A model generated the notes under the pieces. That model worked only from the letters and a program-made list of their open reading frames with translations. It made no database searches and was not told the DNA's origin. Of a stretch of 64,000 nt of DNA, positions 59,987 through 64,000 are shown piece after piece. Source of the stretch: Sporobacter sp963663605 (GTDB lineage: Bacteria > Bacillota > Clostridia > Oscillospirales > Oscillospiraceae); contig CAXXVF010000002.1 of NCBI GenBank assembly GCA_963663605.2, positions 1,612,001 to 1,676,000 of the forward strand, written 5' to 3'. The translations under genes were made by a program, and so were the position numbers. Numbering within the stretch: the stretch's first letter is position 1; the number at the start of each line of letters is the position of its first letter.

Positions 59987-60838
59987 ATGAAAAAGTTTAT
60001 TTTAATAACCGTTGTTTTGACGATCGCGCTGTTATTGAGTGCCTGCGGTCTTATCTTCAACACGATACAGCCGTCAAGTCCCGTCACCGACAACAGCCAA
60101 TCTGCCGGCGCAGTTACTTCAGATCATGACACGGACGCCGCATCTCCGTCTCCAGATCCGTCTTCATCTCCGTCTCCAGATCCGTCTCCGTCTTCGGTCC
60201 CGTATGGCGGGACGGGCATGGAATTGAACGCTCCGTCCGATGGATCGGACGAGGCGTCCGCCGAACCGTCCGCGTCTGAAGCGGTTACAGCTGAACCTGA
60301 AACGCAGACGCCCCTGACGCAGGAGGAGCTCGATTATTTCACGGATTATTTCAGCGAATACGGGAACAACGGATTCCTGCTTTCCGATTACGACGCCGTC
60401 GCCGATGTCGACTTTTTTGAATTGTTCTATGTCGGGGCCGGAATCGAGGGCGTTTTCGACAGTATACCGCAGGAGGAAGTCGACGCATACCTTGCGGCCA
60501 TCGGCAATGATGGGGTGTACCTCTCTCTGATGAAATTGACCCAGCAGCAGGTGACCGATTTCCTCTATGAAAAAACCGGGAAAGTATTTCCCCCTACAAA
60601 TGAACTCGACGGGTGGATCTATCTGGAGCAGTACGACGCGTTTTATACGGAGGTCAGTGATACGAACTACAATTTCCTCATCTGCGGCAGCGGCTACAAA
60701 ACATCAAGCGGCCTGTACGTCATCCATTTCATAGCCGAAGAAGGTTATGGACAACTTGTCGCAAGCTGCACGGCGACGCTGTACAAAGACGGCGACCGCT
60801 ATTTGATCGTTTCAAACGAGCTTGTCACCAGCTATTGA
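59987..60838 (+). CDS. Lipoprotein of unknown function
   Basis: A 283-residue predicted lipoprotein. The lipobox is LSAC with Cys20. A Ser/Pro/Asp-rich linker holds a repeated SPSPDPS unit (24-bp DNA repeat at 60141-60188). A C-terminal domain follows from about residue 110 (TQEELDYFTDYFSEYGNNGFLLSDYD; later YGQLVASCTATLYKDGDRY). ATG follows AAAGGAGG. Similar acidic-linker lipoproteins occur elsewhere in the window. No family is recognised. Confidence 0.75.
   Translation: MKKFILITVVLTIALLLSACGLIFNTIQPSSPVTDNSQSAGAVTSDHDTDAASPSPDPSSSPSPDPSPSSVPYGGTGMELNAPSDGSDEASAEPSASEAVTAEPETQTPLTQEELDYFTDYFSEYGNNGFLLSDYDAVADVDFFELFYVGAGIEGVFDSIPQEEVDAYLAAIGNDGVYLSLMKLTQQQVTDFLYEKTGKVFPPTNELDGWIYLEQYDAFYTEVSDTNYNFLICGSGYKTSSGLYVIHFIAEEGYGQLVASCTATLYKDGDRYLIVSNELVTSY
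60141..60188 (+). repeat. 24-bp tandem duplication in the lipoprotein linker
   Basis: Two adjacent 24-base copies beginning CATCTCCGTCTCCAGATCCG differ only at their last base. Confidence 0.88.
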
Positions 60839-60874
60839 TACTGATATTCAATAGAAAGCTTTTATTAATGCATC

Positions 60875-60911
60875 AAGCGCCCTCTTAAAACAGAGGGCGC
60901 TTTACTTTTAT
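60875..60911. terminator. Bidirectional terminator
   Basis: AAGCGCCCTCT/AGAGGGCGCTT with a six-base loop and T-rich flanks, between convergent genes. Confidence 0.8.
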
Positions 60912-60921
60912 TCTTTATCAG

Positions 60922-62853
60922 TTATATCATGCCGATATCGATCGCGGCGAAGAAGCCGGAATGCACGGCCCCGTCGACCTTGCCGACCTTTTTGCAGTCG
61001 CCGACTTCGTAGACGAAGGGGGCTTTGTCGTACAGGTCGAAATAGAGCTGGTCGCAGGGTTTCATACCGACGGCGTATAAGACGGTGTCGCCCTCGGCGG
61101 TATATTCCTTCCCGTCTTTTTCATAGAGCACGCCGCCGCTTGTCACTTCCTTGCATTTGGCGCCGGTGATAACATTGAGCCCCAGCTCTTCTACCTTGCG
61201 GATCAGGCCGGCCCTGTAACAAAAGCCCGATTCTACGGCATATTCGTCCATCATCTCCAGCACGGTAACGTCTTTGCCGGTATTTTTAAGGTGCAGTCCG
61301 GCCTCGATACCGACGAGACCGCCGCCGATCATGACGATCCGGTCGCCCTTTATGTTTTCGGGTTTGAAATAGATGTCGGTGGCGTGGCAAGCGTTTTCAA
61401 CGCCCTTAATAAAGCCCGGTACGATCGGCTCGCTGCCGGTGGCGACGATAATGCTGTCGGGATGATATTCCATAACGACTTCGTCGTTTACTTCGGTGTT
61501 CAGAAGGATCTTGACGTTCATTGATTTGACCCGGCGCACGAGATATTCCTTGTACTTGCGCAGGTCGTGCTTGAGGCTGTCCGTTTCGGTAAACCGCAGA
61601 AGGCCGCCGAGCGCACCGGTCTTCTCACACAGGATGACTTCGTGTCCGCGCCGGGCCGCCGTCACGGCAGCCTGCATACCGGCCGGACCGCCGCCCGCTA
61701 TCAAAACACGTTTCCTGAAATTAGCCTGCGTCTGTGTGTCGGCGAACCCGAGCCGCGCTTCCCGGCCGATGAGCGGGTTGACGCTGCAGATGAAGTGGCG
61801 GTCCCTGTTGTCGCTGTCGGTGCAGTTGAGGCAGCGTACGCAGGGCGTGATTTCATCTGAAAGGCCGGATGCCGCCTTTTTCGGGAAATACGGATCGGCA
61901 ATGAGCCCGCGGGACATCGAGACGCCGTCGGCCTTGCCGGAGGCGATGATCTGTTCGGCCTGGTCGGGATATAAGACCGAACCGAGTGTAAAAATCGGAA
62001 TCTTGACCTTCCCGGACTTCTTAATGGCCTCGGCATACGGAAGATTAAGTGCCAGCGGCCTGTAAGTGGAGGCCATCATGTTTGTAATGCCGTCCGAGCT
62101 GATCTCAGCGACGTCTACGTATTCCTGCGCCTTAGCCAGAAATTCGATGATGTCGTCGACGGTGTAGCCGTCCGGGTCGTTTTCCGAGCCGGACAGGCGA
62201 ATCATAACGACCTTTTTAGGGCCGACGCGGTCACGTATTTCTTTGAGTATCATAAGCGGAAAACGCATCCGGTTTTCCAGACTGCCGCCATATTCGTCGG
62301 TACGTTTATTTATGATGGGCGACAGGAACTGGTTGAATATCCAGCCGTGCGCGGCATGGACCAAAACGGTATCGAATCCCGCGCCGTACCAGTATTCGGC
62401 GGCGTCGGCATAGGACTTGGCGACATTCTCCATGTCCGATATGTCCATAGCCTGGACTTTGACGCCCATCATCGTCACCGTCTCCACGGGACCTTTGATG
62501 GGGACATTGTTGAATTCGGGGCGTGCGTTCTGACCGCCGTGCGTCAGCTCCACGCTGGCCAGCGCGCCGTGCTCACGGATGGCCTGCGCCATCTCTGCAT
62601 ACAGGGGCTGATTGTCCCGCGTCCATGTCGTCCAGGGCGTGTGGTTGCCGCCGTCGCAGACGGCGACTTCGCCGAGCGTAACGATCCCCGCGCCGCCCCG
62701 GGCCTTATGCTCCAGATAGCTGATGTAATACTGCGTCGGCCGGCCGTCCACCGTATGGAAAAGCATGTTCGGCGGCGACATGATCCTGTTTTTAAAGGTC
62801 AGATGTTTGACTTTCAGGGGTTTAAACAGGTTGGGATATTGCTGTGTATACAT
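60922..62853 (-). CDS. Old-yellow-enzyme-type NAD(P)H:flavin/Fe-S reductase
   Basis: A 643-residue enzyme of the 2,4-dienoyl-CoA reductase/BaiCD/BaiH group. It consists of an N-terminal FMN TIM barrel (1-330), a [4Fe-4S] motif CVRCLNC with a fourth Cys in FICSVNP, and C-terminal FAD and NAD(P)-binding domains (VLIAGGGPAGMQAA; IVMIGGGLVGIEAG). Such enzymes reduce activated C=C bonds of enoates, bile acid intermediates or aromatic amine derivatives. The segment HAAHGWIFNQFLSP has Trp where relatives usually show Tyr after HG, which may alter proton donation. ATG at 62853 follows AAAGGGTGG. It stands alone. Confidence 0.9.
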   Translation of the reverse strand: MYTQQYPNLFKPLKVKHLTFKNRIMSPPNMLFHTVDGRPTQYYISYLEHKARGGAGIVTLGEVAVCDGGNHTPWTTWTRDNQPLYAEMAQAIREHGALASVELTHGGQNARPEFNNVPIKGPVETVTMMGVKVQAMDISDMENVAKSYADAAEYWYGAGFDTVLVHAAHGWIFNQFLSPIINKRTDEYGGSLENRMRFPLMILKEIRDRVGPKKVVMIRLSGSENDPDGYTVDDIIEFLAKAQEYVDVAEISSDGITNMMASTYRPLALNLPYAEAIKKSGKVKIPIFTLGSVLYPDQAEQIIASGKADGVSMSRGLIADPYFPKKAASGLSDEITPCVRCLNCTDSDNRDRHFICSVNPLIGREARLGFADTQTQANFRKRVLIAGGGPAGMQAAVTAARRGHEVILCEKTGALGGLLRFTETDSLKHDLRKYKEYLVRRVKSMNVKILLNTEVNDEVVMEYHPDSIIVATGSEPIVPGFIKGVENACHATDIYFKPENIKGDRIVMIGGGLVGIEAGLHLKNTGKDVTVLEMMDEYAVESGFCYRAGLIRKVEELGLNVITGAKCKEVTSGGVLYEKDGKEYTAEGDTVLYAVGMKPCDQLYFDLYDKAPFVYEVGDCKKVGKVDGAVHSGFFAAIDIGMI

Positions 62854-62957
62854 TAGACCACCCTTTCGATTCAACTTTGGATATTAAAATTATAGACTAA
62901 TGATACTATATCGGTACGCTCAATGTCAATTGATTTAGGACTGTTTGCAGAGTTTTG

Positions 62958-64000
62958 TCACCGGTTTTCATCGCCGTCTTTCAACACAACGACAGTCCCC
63001 TCTTCATGACGCTTTTTCAGGATATGCCGTGCCTTTCGGTTTTCGACGGTATCAAAAACGATGGAGAAGTCGTAATCCTCGGGGTACAGTTCGCTTGCCG
63101 GCACATGCAGCTTGATGCGCTTATGGTTAACGAGCTTCTTGACGCCCTTGACCTGCACGCCGATCTCGCCCCGGGCATCCGTCGTCTTATAGACGAGGCC
63201 GATCTCCTTTGCGGGGTAAACGATGACGCTGTCGCCGATATTGAAGCTCTCACTGCGGGTATCGGTTTCGGGCCGCTGCTTCTGCCGTATAATCCGCGCC
63301 GGTTGTTCTGATTCCTTCGCGGGCGGCGCGGACGGTACGTCTGCAGCGCAAAAAAAGGCGGCATCCCGTTTGGTGGTGCCGGAAGCCCGGCGGGCGTGCT
63401 CAAGTATGTTTTCGGGCATACCCAGACGCTGGGCGATATACAGCGCGCAGCTTTCACCCGCCGCGCCCAATTCCAGCCGGTAAAGCGGCATCAGGCTCTT
63501 CCGGTCAAAGGCCATGCGGGCGTTTACAAGTCCCTTTTTATTGGCCGCGTATTCCGTAACTTCGGGATAATGCGTCGTCACTGCGAACAGGCAGTTCTTT
63601 GCGTACAGCTCTTCCAAAACCGCGATTGCCAGCCCCATCCCCTCCGCCGGGTCGGTGCCGGAACCAAGCTCGTCGAGAAGCACCAGCGATTCCGGCCCGG
63701 TCCTGCCGAGTATTTCAATGATATTTTTCATATGGGACGAGAAGGTGGACAGGTTTTCGGATATGCTCTGCCCGTCGCCGATATCGCACAGGACCTCCGC
63801 GCGCATGCAGATCACGCTGCACGCGTCCGCCGGCACATGCATGCCGCTTTGCGCCATAAGCGTCAGCAGTCCGACTGTTTTGATCGAGACCGTTTTGCCG
63901 CCGGTGTTGGGCCCGGTGATCACAACGCCCTGCACGCCGTCTTCAAACTCAAAATCTAGCGGCACGGCCGCCTCCGGATCGATGAGCGGATGGCGCGCGT
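62958..64000 (-). CDS. MutS2-like MutS-family ATPase, C-terminal part (runs off the window)
   Basis: The visible 347 residues start in ARHPLIDPEAAVPLDF at the right edge. Next comes the ATPase: Walker A TGPNTGGKTVSIK, Walker B LVLLDELGSGTDPAEG and TTHYPEV. A charged linker and a KOW-like segment (IGDSVIVYPAKEIGLVYK) follow. MutS2 proteins normally continue with an Smr nuclease domain (LDLRG start). This protein instead ends with DFSIVFDTVENRKARHIL and a short tail. It may be a MutS2 relative acting in ribosome rescue or recombination control without nuclease activity. The N-terminal part lies outside the window. Confidence 0.88.
   Translation of the reverse strand, partial: ARHPLIDPEAAVPLDFEFEDGVQGVVITGPNTGGKTVSIKTVGLLTLMAQSGMHVPADACSVICMRAEVLCDIGDGQSISENLSTFSSHMKNIIEILGRTGPESLVLLDELGSGTDPAEGMGLAIAVLEELYAKNCLFAVTTHYPEVTEYAANKKGLVNARMAFDRKSLMPLYRLELGAAGESCALYIAQRLGMPENILEHARRASGTTKRDAAFFCAADVPSAPPAKESEQPARIIRQKQRPETDTRSESFNIGDSVIVYPAKEIGLVYKTTDARGEIGVQVKGVKKLVNHKRIKLHVPASELYPEDYDFSIVFDTVENRKARHILKKRHEEGTVVVLKDGDENR

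Noticed and set aside
1..64000. CRISPR arrays, prophage, insertion sequences and rRNA genes
   Set aside because: No regularly spaced direct repeats, no integrase or transposase motif, and no rRNA signature were seen. The short repeats found are all coding linkers.

Overview
The window reads as a chromosomal piece of an anaerobic, endospore-forming Gram-positive bacterium of the Clostridia, perhaps an Oscillospirales-like lineage. This rests on a cwlJ-gerQ pair, a CotF-type coat gene, a GerS-like lipoprotein next to alr, a T-box in front of pheST, a glycyl radical enzyme, an aldehyde:ferredoxin oxidoreductase with its Fe-S partner, a bacterial-type ferredoxin, an S-layer (SLH) protein, and many strong AGGAGG ribosome binding sites with TTG and GTG starts. 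The base composition looks a little above half G+C by eye. I see no transposase, integrase, phage gene or CRISPR array.

Layout. 1-4.3 kb: edge of an AraC-like regulator, an Asp/Glu racemase, an amidase-domain protein, a Crp/Fnr regulator, thioredoxin, ferredoxin and cwlJ-gerQ. 4.6-9.3 kb: two large membrane-anchored zinc-ribbon proteins, the first carrying a gluzincin-like HExxH-x18-E motif. 9.4-11.7 kb: a tandem pair of uroporphyrinogen-decarboxylase-like methyltransferase paralogues. 11.9-15.7 kb: a heavy-metal-associated (HMA) fold protein without its CxxC, guaA, and an Lsa-type ABC-F gene behind a long attenuator-like leader. 15.9-18.1 kb: rpmG-secE-nusG-rplK-rplA. 18.3-24.9 kb: uppP, a UPF0340 protein, dut, an SLH protein, a hypothetical protein, a DUF1934 protein and argS. 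25.0-31.8 kb: two neighbouring SPFH loci (a zinc-ribbon stomatin type with a TM2 protein, and flotillin-NfeD), a lipoprotein and a DUF1836 regulator. 32-34.9 kb: a DUF5058-like membrane pair with an M20 peptidase. 35.2-39.8 kb: AbrB-like regulator, tRNA-Thr and T-box-pheS-pheT.

39.8-43.6 kb: NAD(P)HX repair enzyme, GerS-like lipoprotein, alr and a MazF toxin with no visible antitoxin. 43.8-46.5 kb: a secreted hypothetical, a two-domain hypothetical, two small coat-like proteins and a YtxH-like protein. 46.7-53.8 kb: pyrC-pyrF running into a BceRS-like two-component system, then a 50-residue Cys/Tyr/Arg-rich protein and a BceAB-like transporter. 53.8-56.0 kb: aldehyde:ferredoxin oxidoreductase with a polyferredoxin. 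56.2-60.8 kb: lgt, a glycyl radical enzyme without an adjacent activase, and a lipoprotein. 60.9-64.0 kb: an old-yellow-enzyme-type flavin/Fe-S reductase and the 3' part of a MutS2-like gene that has no Smr domain and runs off the right edge.

How the genes fit together. Several blocks concern the envelope: lipid carrier recycling (uppP), lipoprotein maturation (lgt), D-alanine supply (alr), peptide-antibiotic sensing and detoxification (Bce), ribosome protection (ABC-F), and membrane-domain scaffolds (SPFH). Another set is for anaerobic metabolism (oxidoreductase, glycyl radical enzyme, OYE-type reductase, methyltransferase-like pair). A third serves the spore (CwlJ, GerQ, GerS-like, CotF-like). 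The least explained parts are the zinc-ribbon/metallopeptidase pair, the Cys/Tyr/Arg-rich microprotein inside the Bce locus, the orphan glycyl radical enzyme with a GCQE active-site motif, and the duplicated UroD-like enzymes.
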